A DNA stretch of 45,789 nt from Luteibacter sp. UNC138MFCol5.1 (GCF_900110505.1 NZ_FODZ01000003.1:266056-311844); one strand, 5' to 3'; numbered from the stretch's first letter, positions 1-9,995 are shown. A program made the numbers and translations. Notes: a model not told the origin generated them from the letters alone.

Positions 1-113
1 ACGGCGGGGCGATCGGTTGTCGCGATGACGTTTCCGGCGTGTGGACGATCGCGAAAACCGTGCACCGAGGCCGTGGATACCGGCATTCGCCGGTACGACG
101 GTCCGGGGTAACG
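1..113. repeat. Palindromic intergenic repeat (family B), left-truncated copy
   Basis: This stretch is a degenerate copy of the repeat that occurs three times at 45331-45789. Shared pieces are the core GATCGGTTGTCGCGATGACG, the segment CGCGAAAACCGTGCACCGAGG and a closing palindrome GTGGATACCGGC..GCCGGTACGACGGT. The left half lies outside the window. It sits just downstream of the porin gene stop. No gene is supported here. Confidence 0.8.
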
Positions 114-119
114 CAGTCC

Positions 120-1526
120 TCAGTAGTTGACCTGAAGCTGCACGCGCAGCAGCTGGCCATCGATACGGCGATACGGTGCGGCGCTGACGTCCGTGCGGCG
201 CATGTTGGCGTACGCCACCGCGAGCTCGATCGCGCTCGACGGCTGCCACTCGACGCCGGCCTCCACCTCGTCGACCTCCATGCGAGGCGCATTGGTGTCG
301 AACTTCGCGGCACCGCGATACGTCTGCCACTTCGCGTAGGGAATCAGCGAACCGTACGCGCCATCGAACTTGTACATCACCTGCGCGTAGCCACCGCGCA
401 GCGATTTCGTGCGGATCGTGCGACGCGCCACGTCGAGCTCCGGTCCCTTGCCCACGGTCCACTCCGCCTGGAAGCCGAACGGCTGCGGGTAGTACACGAC
501 GTGCGCGGCGACGCGGCGATCCTCCGAACCGTCTACGGTGCCATCGACACTCGGCGTGAAGGTCCGCCCGTCGATCGTCGCGGACGCGGTGGAGACCTTG
601 TAGCGGCCCGTGTAGGCATCGGCGCCGACTTCGAGGAACTGGCCGTTGGCGAACTTGAAGGGATAGGAGAAATGCACCACCGAATGGAGCTTGTCGTTAC
701 GGTCCGGGCGATTGGCGCCCTGCCCGTTGTACACGCCGAAGCCGACCACGCCGTAATCGCCCGAGCCCTTCAGGCCGGATTTGACGAGGTAGGCGAAGCG
801 CTCCTTCGCCACGAGCGGCGACCAGTAGGCGAACACACCCAGATCGCGCTCGTCGCGCACGGCGGAATTCAGCGCGTCGGCGCGATCGAAGGCGAGGCGG
901 TTCTGGCTGGATTGCAGGTCTTCCCAGCCGTACGGGATCTTCGACTGGCCGGCGCGGATGCGCCAGGTCTTTTCCTTGTCGAGCCAGAGATCGGCGTAGG
1001 CGTCGCGCAGCTGCGCGAAGTTCGTGGTGCTCGATCCGGAAGGCGTGCTGGCGAGATCGGGCTGGATGTAGATCGACATGTTGTCGGTGACATCGCCGCT
1101 GATGACGACGCGCGCGCGACGGATGCCGAAGCCCTGTTCGCGGCCGATGAAGCGGTCGCCCGGCGATTTCAGGTCCTTCGCGTCTTCGCCCAGCTCATGG
1201 TTGTAGCGCATCTGCACGTATCCCCGGATGCCGATCTTCTCGTACCAGGCCTTCGTCGACGGCTTCGCGCTCGCCACCGCGGGTGCCGCGGCGACGGCAT
1301 TCGTGGCCGCCGATGGCGCCGGTCTGGTGGCGGATGCGACCGCGGGCGCCGCCTCGTCGCTGGCCTGGACGAACTTGCCGAGCCGCGTCCGTCCGGGCCC
1401 CGGCTCCGCGAAGATCTGCCGCGTAGCCGTGTCGACGTACAGCTCGATCGCCGCCTGGGGCGCGCCGTCGGCCGCCGCGGTCCCGCACATCGTCCAGAAG
1501 GCGGCTGCGGGGAGGAACTTCTTCAT
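120..1526 (-). CDS. Phosphate-selective porin O/P family outer-membrane protein
   Basis: The 468-residue product begins with a signal peptide (MKKFLPAAAF..., likely cleaved after the TAAA at about residue 19). A short mature N-terminal segment (AIELYVDTATRQIFAEPGPG) and an Ala/Pro-rich linker to about residue 95 follow. From there to the end it shows alternating aromatic/hydrophobic beta-strands of a porin barrel, ending in an aromatic residue (QVNY), as outer-membrane proteins usually do. The pattern fits the OprO/OprP family, whose founding members conduct phosphate or polyphosphate; the real substrate is not visible from sequence. The ATG at 1526 has GGAG about 11 bases upstream. It is monocistronic, divergent from the TonB receptor. 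I saw no convincing Pho box upstream, so phosphate regulation is unproven. Confidence 0.85.
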   Translation of the reverse strand: MKKFLPAAAFWTMCGTAAADGAPQAAIELYVDTATRQIFAEPGPGRTRLGKFVQASDEAAPAVASATRPAPSAATNAVAAAPAVASAKPSTKAWYEKIGIRGYVQMRYNHELGEDAKDLKSPGDRFIGREQGFGIRRARVVISGDVTDNMSIYIQPDLASTPSGSSTTNFAQLRDAYADLWLDKEKTWRIRAGQSKIPYGWEDLQSSQNRLAFDRADALNSAVRDERDLGVFAYWSPLVAKERFAYLVKSGLKGSGDYGVVGFGVYNGQGANRPDRNDKLHSVVHFSYPFKFANGQFLEVGADAYTGRYKVSTASATIDGRTFTPSVDGTVDGSEDRRVAAHVVYYPQPFGFQAEWTVGKGPELDVARRTIRTKSLRGGYAQVMYKFDGAYGSLIPYAKWQTYRGAAKFDTNAPRMEVDEVEAGVEWQPSSAIELAVAYANMRRTDVSAAPYRRIDGQLLRVQLQVNY

Positions 1527-1821
1527 CGCGTGCTTGCTCCGAATGGATTGAGAAAATACTCAAACGTCGGCGATCGTGTGATTAAATGTGGCCAACACGC
1601 CCGACGCCGCTTACGCCGCGCACGTTATGCCGGGTCTGTGTCACTTCCATGACAGCCGCGCGCTCGAGCCACGCCGCGAACCGTTACTGCGCCGCAACAC
1701 TTTCGTCATGACCACGTAACGGGGGATAATTCGGCCAGACGCGCCCTCGCCAGGGGACCGGCTCGACCGCAGTTGGCGAGGCACTCTCCCACCCCAGGAC
1801 CTCCCAGGCGGAACCAAAACC
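1527..1821. other. Divergent intergenic region between porin and TonB receptor
   Basis: This region must hold both promoters. On the porin side TTGAG-N6-CTCAA (1548-1563) is a small inverted repeat directly upstream of the Shine-Dalgarno. On the receptor side GATAAT at 1725-1730 is a possible -10, but its -35 (TTCGTC, 1702-1707) is poor. No reading frame here looks coding. Confidence 0.4.
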
Positions 1822-4089
<2,268 letters not shown>

Positions 4090-4111
4090 GTCGCCCCGCG
4101 GCGTGACGATG

Positions 4112-4138
4112 ACGGGCCCTTCGGGGCCCGTTTTTTTT
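4112..4138 (+). terminator. Rho-independent terminator of the TonB receptor gene
   Basis: Perfect 8-bp stem ACGGGCCC / GGGCCCGT (4112-4119, 4124-4131) with a TTCG tetraloop, followed by eight T (4131-4138). It lies 22 bases after the stop codon. Confidence 0.95.
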
Positions 4139-4140
4139 GC

Positions 4141-4178
4141 TCGTCGCACCGGCGCACGTCGGTACGACGGCGAGGATG
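4141..4178. repeat. Degenerate half copy of family B repeat
   Basis: CGTCGCACCGGCGCACGTCGG..ACGACGGCGAGG resembles the closing palindrome of the family B repeats at the window ends, including the trailing GACGGCGAGG. It sits between the receptor terminator and the promoter of the peptide/ABC operon. Confidence 0.5.
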
Positions 4179-4282
4179 CCTGCAACCTTTTAGGCGTTCA
4201 GCGCATCTCTACCGTGCCTGCCCACCAGCACACCCCGGCACGGCATAGGCCATAAGTCATATGGAAATCAACGAAATTTCCG

Positions 4283-4310
4283 TTGACGGCTAAAAATCTG
4301 GTGTTATAGT
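4283..4310 (+). promoter_or_regulatory. Sigma-70 promoter of the peptide/ABC-exporter operon
   Basis: TTGACG (4283-4288), a 16-base spacer and TATAGT (4305-4310) form a near-consensus promoter in a locally AT-rich patch, unusual for this genome. The first gene starts 45 bases downstream. The -10 box lies inside the palindrome at 4300-4323, so a bound repressor would exclude RNA polymerase. Confidence 0.8.
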
Positions 4311-4323
4311 TCACTACAACACC
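4300..4323. promoter_or_regulatory. Palindromic operator, probable site of the YtrA-type regulator
   Basis: The 24-base site begins GGTGTTATAG and ends CTACAACACC; the 10-base arms match at 9 of 10 positions around TTCA. The outer layout is exactly GGTG-N16-CACC. I recall this architecture being reported for YtrA-subfamily GntR regulators of Xanthomonas, which I cannot verify here. The site overlaps the -10 box, and a YtrA-type gene is encoded in the operon it controls, so autorepression is the simplest reading. Confidence 0.75.
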
Positions 4324-4354
4324 GGTCCCCCACAGCACCACAGGAGCAGACACC

Positions 4355-4537
4355 ATGGAAAGCCCGAACTACATCGCCCTGGCCGCCTCCTTCGCCATCG
4401 CCGCTTCCGCCCTGGTCGGCTTCCACAGCACCTCGACCACCGCCGCCCCGCTGACCGAGATCAACGGCGCCAAGGTCACCGACCTCGCCCCGATCGTCGT
4501 CTACGCCGATGCCGGCGCGGATGTCGCCTCCCTGTAA
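4355..4537 (+). CDS. Small exported or membrane-anchored peptide with DLAPI motif (peptide 1)
   Basis: A 60-residue peptide of unknown function. AGGAG lies 8 bases before the ATG. Residues 6-22 are a hydrophobic segment (YIALAASFAIAASALVG) that could be a signal anchor or signal peptide, although the N-terminal tip (MESPN) has no basic residue, which is atypical. The C-terminal part contains INGAKVTDLAPIVVYADA. It is clearly paralogous to the next gene: both share PN.IAL.AS near the start and NG..V.DLAPI.V later. It is the first gene of the operon with the GntR regulator and ABC exporter, directly behind the strong promoter. It might be a signal, substrate or accessory factor of that exporter; this is inference. 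Confidence 0.75.
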   Translation: MESPNYIALAASFAIAASALVGFHSTSTTAAPLTEINGAKVTDLAPIVVYADAGADVASL

Positions 4538-4572
4538 CCCCTAGAGCCTCCACACGTCATCGGAGTACTTCC

Positions 4573-4908
4573 ATGAAAGCGCCGAACCTCATCGCCCTGA
4601 CCGCTTCCCTTCTGATTGCCGGCACCAGCGTGTTCGCCCTGCGCTCCTTCGATGACCGCGCCTCCTCCATGCTCGCCGCGCCGCACTTCGTCAACGGCAC
4701 CCGCGTCGTCGACCTGGCCCCGATCGAAGTGCGGCCCACGGACGCCGAAGTGCGCCAGGCGATGCTGGCGAGCGAAGACACCCTGGATTCGGCCGCGGCC
4801 GCCATCAAGCGCAGCGCCGAAGATCGCGCCGCAGCGCTCATCGGCGCGCAGCTGGCCATGCCCTACTATTCGTTCGGTAACGCACTGCGCCACACGGCGA
4901 AGGAATGA
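4573..4908 (+). CDS. Small exported or membrane-anchored protein with DLAPI motif (peptide 2)
   Basis: A 111-residue paralogue of peptide 1, 35 bases downstream of it, with GGAG 8 bases before the ATG. Residues 2-22 form a more conventional signal or anchor (MKAPNLIALTASLLIAGTSV). The shared element FVNGTRVVDLAPIEVRPT follows at about residues 39-56. The remaining 55 residues (DAEVRQAMLASEDTLDSAAA onward) are predicted helical, rich in Ala, Asp, Glu and Lys, and absent from peptide 1. The stop lies 5 bases before the preferred start of the GntR gene, whose Shine-Dalgarno is inside this gene's last codons, so the two are probably translationally coupled. Function unknown. Confidence 0.8.
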   Translation: MKAPNLIALTASLLIAGTSVFALRSFDDRASSMLAAPHFVNGTRVVDLAPIEVRPTDAEVRQAMLASEDTLDSAAAAIKRSAEDRAAALIGAQLAMPYYSFGNALRHTAKE

Positions 4909-4913
4909 ACTAC

Positions 4914-5288
4914 ATGTCCATCACCTGGAACGACAGCGTCCCGATCTACCGCCAGCTCCGCGAACGCGTGGTGGCGATGATCCTGGATGGCGCCTTGAAC
5001 GAAGGCGATCCGCTGCCGTCGGTCCGCCAGGTCGCGGGGGATTTCCAGATCAACCCGCTGACCGTATCGAAGGCGTACCAGGAGCTGGTCGACGAACAAC
5101 TGGTTGAGAAACGGAGGGGTCTTGGCATGTTCGTTATCGATGGCGCGCGCGACGCGCTGCTGAAAAGTGAAAGGGAGCGCTTCCTGCGCGAGGAATGGCC
5201 GGCCCTGTTCGCCCGCCTGCAGCGCATGGGCCTCGACCTCAAAACCCTGATGCGTGAAGCCAACGGCTCCACGGAGGACCCGTCATGA
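4914..5288 (+). CDS. GntR-family transcriptional regulator, YtrA subfamily
   Basis: A 124-residue protein with an N-terminal winged helix-turn-helix (VPIYRQLRERVV...LPSVRQVAGDFQINPLTVSKAYQEL) and only a short helical C-terminus, the hallmark of the YtrA subfamily, which usually controls linked ABC transporter genes. I prefer the ATG at 4914 (MSITWNDS) because AAGGAA lies about 8 bases upstream. An in-frame ATG at 4905 would have its AAGGA touching the start codon. The stop overlaps the ATG of the ABC ATPase by 4 bases. Its likely operator is the GGTG-N16-CACC palindrome at 4300-4323. The inducer is unknown; members often respond to cell-envelope-active compounds. Confidence 0.93.
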   Translation: MSITWNDSVPIYRQLRERVVAMILDGALNEGDPLPSVRQVAGDFQINPLTVSKAYQELVDEQLVEKRRGLGMFVIDGARDALLKSERERFLREEWPALFARLQRMGLDLKTLMREANGSTEDPS

Positions 5289-6142
5289 CCGCGGTCGTTA
5301 CCGCCACCGGCCTGACCAAGCGCTACAAATCGTCCCTAGCGCTGGACGGCGCCAGCTTCCAGATCGGCGCCGGCCGCATCGTCGGCCTGATCGGCCCGAA
5401 CGGCGCCGGCAAGACGACCGCCCTCAAGGCGATCCTGGGCCTGACCACGTTCGACGGCCAACTCAGCGTCCTCGGCCTCGACCCGCGCAAGGATCGCGGC
5501 AAGCTGATGGAGCAGGTCTGCTTCATCGCCGACGTCGCGGTGCTGCCGCGCTGGCTGAAGGTGCGCGACGCCGTGGATTTCGTCGCCAACACCCATCCCC
5601 GCTTCGACCGCGCCAAGTGCGACGCCTTCCTGGCCCGCACGAAGCTGCAGCCGGGGCAGAAGGTGAAGCAGCTCTCCAAGGGCATGATCGTGCAGCTGCA
5701 CCTCGCGCTGGTGATGTCGATCGACGCGAAGCTGCTGGTGCTGGACGAGCCGACGCTGGGTCTGGACATCCTCTACCGCAAGCAGTTCTACCAGAGCCTG
5801 CTGGAAGACTACTTCGACGAGGAGAAGACGATCCTGGTCACCACCCACCAGGTCGAGGAGATCGAACACATCCTCACCGACCTGATGTTCATCCGCGACG
5901 GGAAGATCGTGCTCGATACCGACATGGACAGCCTCGGCGAACGGTTCTCCGAAGTCCTCGTGGGTTCGGAACTGGCCGCCGCCGCGCGCGAACTGAAGCC
6001 CCTGGACGAGCGCCAGGTCTTCGGCAAGAGCATCTTCCTCTTCGACAACGTCAGCCGCCCGCAGCTCGAACGGCTGGGCGAGGTACGGCGACCGTCGATC
6101 GGCGACCTCTTCGTCGCCACCATGAAGGGCACCTACGCATGA
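5285..6142 (+). CDS. ABC transporter ATP-binding protein
   Basis: A 285-residue ATPase, the energy subunit of a probable exporter. Visible motifs are Walker A GPNGAGKTT (37-45), Q-loop Gln77, signature LSKGM (130-134) in place of the textbook LSGGQ, Walker B LLVLDE (150-155) with catalytic Glu155, and H-loop His188. A C-terminal tail of about 70 residues follows the nucleotide-binding fold. The LSKGM variant is one I associate with YtrB-like ATPases paired with GntR regulators. The start overlaps the regulator stop and the gene's own stop overlaps the permease start (ATGA), so the three genes are translationally coupled. Confidence 0.95.
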   Translation: MTAVVTATGLTKRYKSSLALDGASFQIGAGRIVGLIGPNGAGKTTALKAILGLTTFDGQLSVLGLDPRKDRGKLMEQVCFIADVAVLPRWLKVRDAVDFVANTHPRFDRAKCDAFLARTKLQPGQKVKQLSKGMIVQLHLALVMSIDAKLLVLDEPTLGLDILYRKQFYQSLLEDYFDEEKTILVTTHQVEEIEHILTDLMFIRDGKIVLDTDMDSLGERFSEVLVGSELAAAARELKPLDERQVFGKSIFLFDNVSRPQLERLGEVRRPSIGDLFVATMKGTYA

Positions 6143-7113
6143 AAACCTTCTACTGGCTAGTCAAACGCGAGTTCTGGGAAACCAAGGGCGGTTTCTTCTG
6201 GGCGCCGGTCGTCACCGGCATCGTGTTCCTGGTGCTCAACGGCATGGGGCTGGTGCTCGGCGAGGTGTTCGGACGCCGGGAGAACCCGCACTGGTGGGGC
6301 GGACTCCGCTTCGGCGGCGACGCGCAGCTGCAGGCGCACATGCGCCCGGAAGACCTCCAGCAGGTCGCCGCCGGCGTCGACATCATGTTCTACGCCGTCG
6401 CGGGCGTGATCCTCTGCGTCACCGCGATCGTGATCTTCTTCTACTGCCTCGGCGCCCTCTACGACGACCGCCGCGACCGCAGCATCCTGTTCTGGAAGTC
6501 GCTGCCGCTGTCCGATACCTCGACGGTGCTGTCGAAGGTCGCCAGCGCGCTGCTCCTGGCCCCGGCCATCGCGGTGGTGGTGGGCGTGATCGTGGCGCTC
6601 GTGCTCGGCATCCTGATCGCCATCGTCGCCGCGATCCACGGCGTCGGCGTCTGGTCGCTGCTGATGGCTTCGCATCCGATCCGCGTCGTGGTCAACATGA
6701 TCCTGCTGATCCCGCTCTATGCGATCTGGGCGCTGCCGACCGTCGGCTGGCTGCTGCTCTGCTCCGCCTGGGCACGAGGCAAGCCGTTCCTCTGGGCGAT
6801 CGCCCTACCCGTCGGCGCCGGCGTGATCGTCTCCTGGTTCGGACTCATGGGCATCGCCGGCCTGTCGAGCAACTGGTTCTGGAAGAACGTGGTCGGCCGC
6901 CTGCTCGGCAGCCTGATGCCCGGTGGCTGGATCGGCAACACCTCGTCACTGGCGGGCCTGGACGACGACAACCCGGCGTCGCTCGTGAAGGGTATGGACC
7001 TGGCCTTTCACTACAGCGCACTGGCCAGCCCCGCGCTCTGGATCGGCGCCCTGGCGGGTGCGGCGATGATCGCCGGCGCCATCTGGTTCCGCCGCTGGCG
7101 CGACGACACCTGA
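6139..7113 (+). CDS. ABC-2 type transporter permease
   Basis: A 324-residue inner-membrane protein, the partner of the preceding ATPase. It starts MKTFYWLVKREFWETKGGF, typical of ABC-2 permeases, with a first membrane span at about 20-42. Clusters of further spans lie at about 82-108, 128-165, 180-212, 216-240 and 295-312. Substrate unknown; by position the candidates are the two operon peptides, a toxic envelope-active compound, or nothing transported at all, as in some sensing or resistance ABC systems. The ATG overlaps the ATPase stop. It is the last gene of the operon. Confidence 0.9.
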   Translation: MKTFYWLVKREFWETKGGFFWAPVVTGIVFLVLNGMGLVLGEVFGRRENPHWWGGLRFGGDAQLQAHMRPEDLQQVAAGVDIMFYAVAGVILCVTAIVIFFYCLGALYDDRRDRSILFWKSLPLSDTSTVLSKVASALLLAPAIAVVVGVIVALVLGILIAIVAAIHGVGVWSLLMASHPIRVVVNMILLIPLYAIWALPTVGWLLLCSAWARGKPFLWAIALPVGAGVIVSWFGLMGIAGLSSNWFWKNVVGRLLGSLMPGGWIGNTSSLAGLDDDNPASLVKGMDLAFHYSALASPALWIGALAGAAMIAGAIWFRRWRDDT

Positions 7114-7128
7114 TCGTGAATCGACATG

Positions 7129-7150
7129 GACGGCTCCCTCGGGAGCCGTC
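7129..7150 (+). terminator. Hairpin after the ABC operon (weak terminator)
   Basis: GACGGCTCC / GGAGCCGTC forms a perfect 9-bp stem with a CTCG loop 15 bases after the permease stop. Only a weak pyrimidine stretch (TCTCC) follows, so termination may be partial and some transcripts could continue into the hydrolase gene, whose Shine-Dalgarno starts about 10 bases later. Confidence 0.5.
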
Positions 7151-7171
7151 TCCATCTGGGGAGGACGCATG

Positions 7172-8371
7172 ATGCTTCGCTCGACGCTGCTCGGATCGCT
7201 GCTCTTCGCTGTCACCGCCACCGGCGCGACCGCCGCCGAAAGACCGCCGCTGCGCGGGGCCGCGCTGGACGCGCGGATCACGCAACTCATGAAGGACGCC
7301 AACGTGCCCGGCTTCGCCATCGCCGTCATCGACGACGGCAAGGTGGCCTCGGTCAAGGCCTATGGCATGCGTGACGTCGAAAAGCGCCTGCCGCTCACCA
7401 CCGATACCGTCATGTACGCGGCGTCGCTGACCAAGGCCGCGTTTGCCTACGCCACGATGTCGCTGGTGCAAGCCGGGAAACTGAGCCTCGACGAAAGCAT
7501 CGCCACCGACCTGCCGAAGCCCCTGCCCGAGTACAAGAAATACGCCGACCTCGCCGGCGACGAACGCTGGCGCAAGCTCACGCCCGCGATCCTGTTGAGT
7601 CATCGCAGCGGCTTTCCCAACTTTCGTTTCTGGCAGCCGGGGAAGGCATACGACCCGGACGGCAAGCTCTCGTTCTGGTTCGATCCGGGCACGCGCTACG
7701 GTTACTCGGGCGAAGGCATCAACCTGATGCAGTTCGTGCTCGAGAACGGCAAGGGCATCGATGTCGCCACCCTGATGAAGGACCGCCTGTTCGTGCCCTT
7801 CGGGATGACGCGGACGAGCATGACGTGGCGGCCGGACTTCGCATCGAACCTTGCGATCGGTTACGACGAGAACGGCAAGGCGCTCGGGCACGACGAGCGC
7901 GGGTCCGTCCGGGCGGCAGGCTCGATGGATACGACGATCGCCGACTTCGCGCGGCTGGTGGCGGCGATGTCGCGGGGCGATGGCCTCGACGCCGCCACGT
8001 ATCGCACGTGGCTCACGCCCGTCGCCCGCATCCGCTCGCCGAAGCAGTTCCCCACGATCGGTCTGCCGGACACGACGGCCTATGACGACATCGCGCTGGG
8101 CTCGGCGCTCGGTGTCGTCACCTTCGACTCCCCGCAGGGCAGAGCGTTCTTCAAGGGCGGTCACGACGACGGCACGAACAACCTGTTCGTCTGCCTGGAG
8201 CGATCGAAGACCTGCCTGCTGATGATGAGCAACAGCTCGCGCGGCGAGTCGATCTTTCCGTATGTGATCGACGATGTGCTGGGGCGGACGTGTTTCCCGG
8301 TGGCGTGGAACGGCTACGTGCGGTACGACCGGCCCGACGAAGCCAACGCCACGCCGGCGTGTAAGAAGTGA
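7172..8371 (+). CDS. Serine hydrolase of the class C beta-lactamase/penicillin-binding family
   Basis: A 399-residue exported enzyme with signal peptide MLRSTLLGSLLFAVTATGATAA. Family motifs are SLTK (Ser85 nucleophile, Lys88), YSG (Tyr178) and a third-motif region FKGGHDDG near residue 330, where class C enzymes carry KTG. This places it in the broad beta-lactamase-related family that also includes esterases and D-aminopeptidases; true beta-lactamase activity is not assured. Two adjacent ATGs exist (7169, 7172); the second has better spacing to GGAGG. It follows the ABC exporter operon in the same direction after a weak hairpin, so a shared role in envelope stress is possible but unproven. 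Confidence 0.87.
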   Translation: MLRSTLLGSLLFAVTATGATAAERPPLRGAALDARITQLMKDANVPGFAIAVIDDGKVASVKAYGMRDVEKRLPLTTDTVMYAASLTKAAFAYATMSLVQAGKLSLDESIATDLPKPLPEYKKYADLAGDERWRKLTPAILLSHRSGFPNFRFWQPGKAYDPDGKLSFWFDPGTRYGYSGEGINLMQFVLENGKGIDVATLMKDRLFVPFGMTRTSMTWRPDFASNLAIGYDENGKALGHDERGSVRAAGSMDTTIADFARLVAAMSRGDGLDAATYRTWLTPVARIRSPKQFPTIGLPDTTAYDDIALGSALGVVTFDSPQGRAFFKGGHDDGTNNLFVCLERSKTCLLMMSNSSRGESIFPYVIDDVLGRTCFPVAWNGYVRYDRPDEANATPACKK

Positions 8372-8425
8372 TCGGTCTTCCGTGGCTTCAACGCCGGTTG
8401 CCGGCAACCTCGTCGCGCCCACCCG

Positions 8426-8540
8426 ACGCCTCGCCGTAGGCATCGGCGTGCGCCGGTGCGACGTGAGGGGACCGGTGCGCTGAACGCACGAGACCCCTCA
8501 CCGTCATCCCGGCGTACGCCGGGATCCACGGCCCCGGTCG
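8426..8540. repeat. Two half copies of family B palindromic repeat
   Basis: CGTAGGCATCGGCGTGCGCCGG..GACGTGAGGGG (about 8429-8470) and CCTCACCGTCATCCCGGCGTACGCCGGGATCC (about 8498-8527) are the two opposed palindromic arms of the family seen at the window ends. They lie in opposite orientation, about 28 bases apart, in the convergent gap between the hydrolase gene and fumC. The core between them is missing. The second arm has a perfect 9-bp stem, ATCCCGGCG / CGCCGGGAT. Confidence 0.7.
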
Positions 8541-8567
8541 TCGGGCTCGCGACGGCGCCGGCGCTGC

Positions 8568-9965
8568 TCAGCCACCGCCACCACCGCCGCCATGGATGCC
8601 GCCCTTGGTCAGCGCGGCGGGGTCGAGCAGCTTCGCCAGTTCCGCTTTCGACAGGCCCGTGGTCTCCAGCGCCACGTCCAGGATCGGCCTCTTCTCCTTA
8701 TAGGCCTGCTTCGCGGTCGCCGCGCCCTTTTCGTAGCCGATCACCGGATTGAGGGCGGTGACGAGGATCGGATTCTTGTCCAGCGCCGCGCGCACGTTGT
8801 CCTCGTTCACGCGGAACCCCGCGATGGCCTTGTCGGCCAGCAGCGTCGTCACGTTGGCGAGGATCTCGATCGACTGCAGCAGGTTGTACGCGATCACCGG
8901 CAGCATGACGTTGAGCTGGAAGTTGCCCGACTGACCGGCGATGGCGATCGTGGCGTCGTTGCCGATCACCTGCGCGGCGACCATCGCGGCCGCCTCGGGA
9001 ATCACGGGGTTCACCTTGCCCGGCATGATCGACGAGCCCGGCTGCAACGCCGGCAGCTCGATCTCGCCCAGGCCGGCGAGCGGGCCGGAATTCATCCAGC
9101 GCAGGTCGTTGGCGATCTTCATGACCGCGACGGCGAGCGTGCGCAGTTGGCCCGAGAGCTCCACCGGACCGTCCTGCGCGGCCATGCCCGAGAAGTAGTT
9201 GTCGGACGATTCGAACTTCACGCCCGTCAACTTCGTCAGTTCGACCGCGACGGACGGGCCGAACTTCGGATCGGCGTTGATGCCCGTGCCCACGGCGCTA
9301 CCGCCCTGCGGCAGGCGCCGGGTGCGTTTGAGGGTGTCGTTGATGCGCTCGATGGCGTCGCCGATCTGCGCCGACCATCCCGAGAGCTCCTGGCCGAACG
9401 TGATCGGCATCGCGTCCATCAGGTGCGTGCGGCCGGTCTTGACGACCTTCTTCAGCTCCTTCGCCCGGCCGTCGATGGTCTTGCGCAGGTGCTTCAGGGC
9501 CGGCAGCAGCCGCTCGGTCGTCGCCAGCGTGGCGCTGACGAGGATGGCGGTGGGAATCACGTCGTTGGAGCTCTGCCCCGCGTTGACGTGGTCGTTCGGG
9601 TGGACCTTCGTGCCCGCGGCCTCGGCGAGGTGCGCGATGACCTCGTTGGCGTTCATGTTGGAGCTGGTGCCCGAGCCGGTCTGGAACACGTCGATCGGAA
9701 AATGCTCGTCCACCTCGCCAGCGGCGACCCGGGCCGCGGCGTCGCGGATCGCCCTGGCCGAGGCCTTGTCGAGGTGCCCCAGCTTCACGTTGGCGTCGGC
9801 GGCGGCCGATTTCACGAGGCCCAGCGCGCGGATGAACTCGCGCGGCATCGTCAGCCCCGACACGGGAAAGTTGTCCACGGCCCGCTGGGTCTGGGCCCCG
9901 TAGAGGGCTTTGGCGGGGACCTTCAACTCGCCCATGCTGTCGCGTTCGGTACGGAACTTCGTCAT
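8568..9965 (-). CDS. fumC: Class II fumarate hydratase
   Basis: Fumarase C, 465 residues, converts fumarate to malate in the TCA cycle as a cytosolic tetramer without an iron-sulfur cluster. The family signature GSSIMPGKVNP (flexible SS loop) is present, as are TGRTHLMDA and the SSNDVIPTA segment. The ATG at 9965 (MTKFRTERDSMGE) has GGAG about 9 bases upstream; the frame stays open further 5' but the extension does not resemble fumarase. Unusually, the C-terminus ends in a glycine tract (KGGIHGGGGGGG). The gene is divergent from purB across a palindromic repeat. Confidence 0.97.
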   Translation of the reverse strand: MTKFRTERDSMGELKVPAKALYGAQTQRAVDNFPVSGLTMPREFIRALGLVKSAAADANVKLGHLDKASARAIRDAAARVAAGEVDEHFPIDVFQTGSGTSSNMNANEVIAHLAEAAGTKVHPNDHVNAGQSSNDVIPTAILVSATLATTERLLPALKHLRKTIDGRAKELKKVVKTGRTHLMDAMPITFGQELSGWSAQIGDAIERINDTLKRTRRLPQGGSAVGTGINADPKFGPSVAVELTKLTGVKFESSDNYFSGMAAQDGPVELSGQLRTLAVAVMKIANDLRWMNSGPLAGLGEIELPALQPGSSIMPGKVNPVIPEAAAMVAAQVIGNDATIAIAGQSGNFQLNVMLPVIAYNLLQSIEILANVTTLLADKAIAGFRVNEDNVRAALDKNPILVTALNPVIGYEKGAATAKQAYKEKRPILDVALETTGLSKAELAKLLDPAALTKGGIHGGGGGGG

Positions 9966-9995
9966 GCGCAGAACTCCGGTGGGTAACGCCCCATT

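Noticed and set aside
39-1652. 537-codon plus-strand frame across the porin gene
   Set aside because: The minus strand encodes a porin with signal peptide and Shine-Dalgarno; the plus frame starts inside a repeat.
7172-8371. Calling the hydrolase an AmpC beta-lactamase
   Set aside because: The S-x-x-K and Tyr motifs fit the superfamily, but the third motif is GGHDDG rather than KTG and no AmpR is adjacent.
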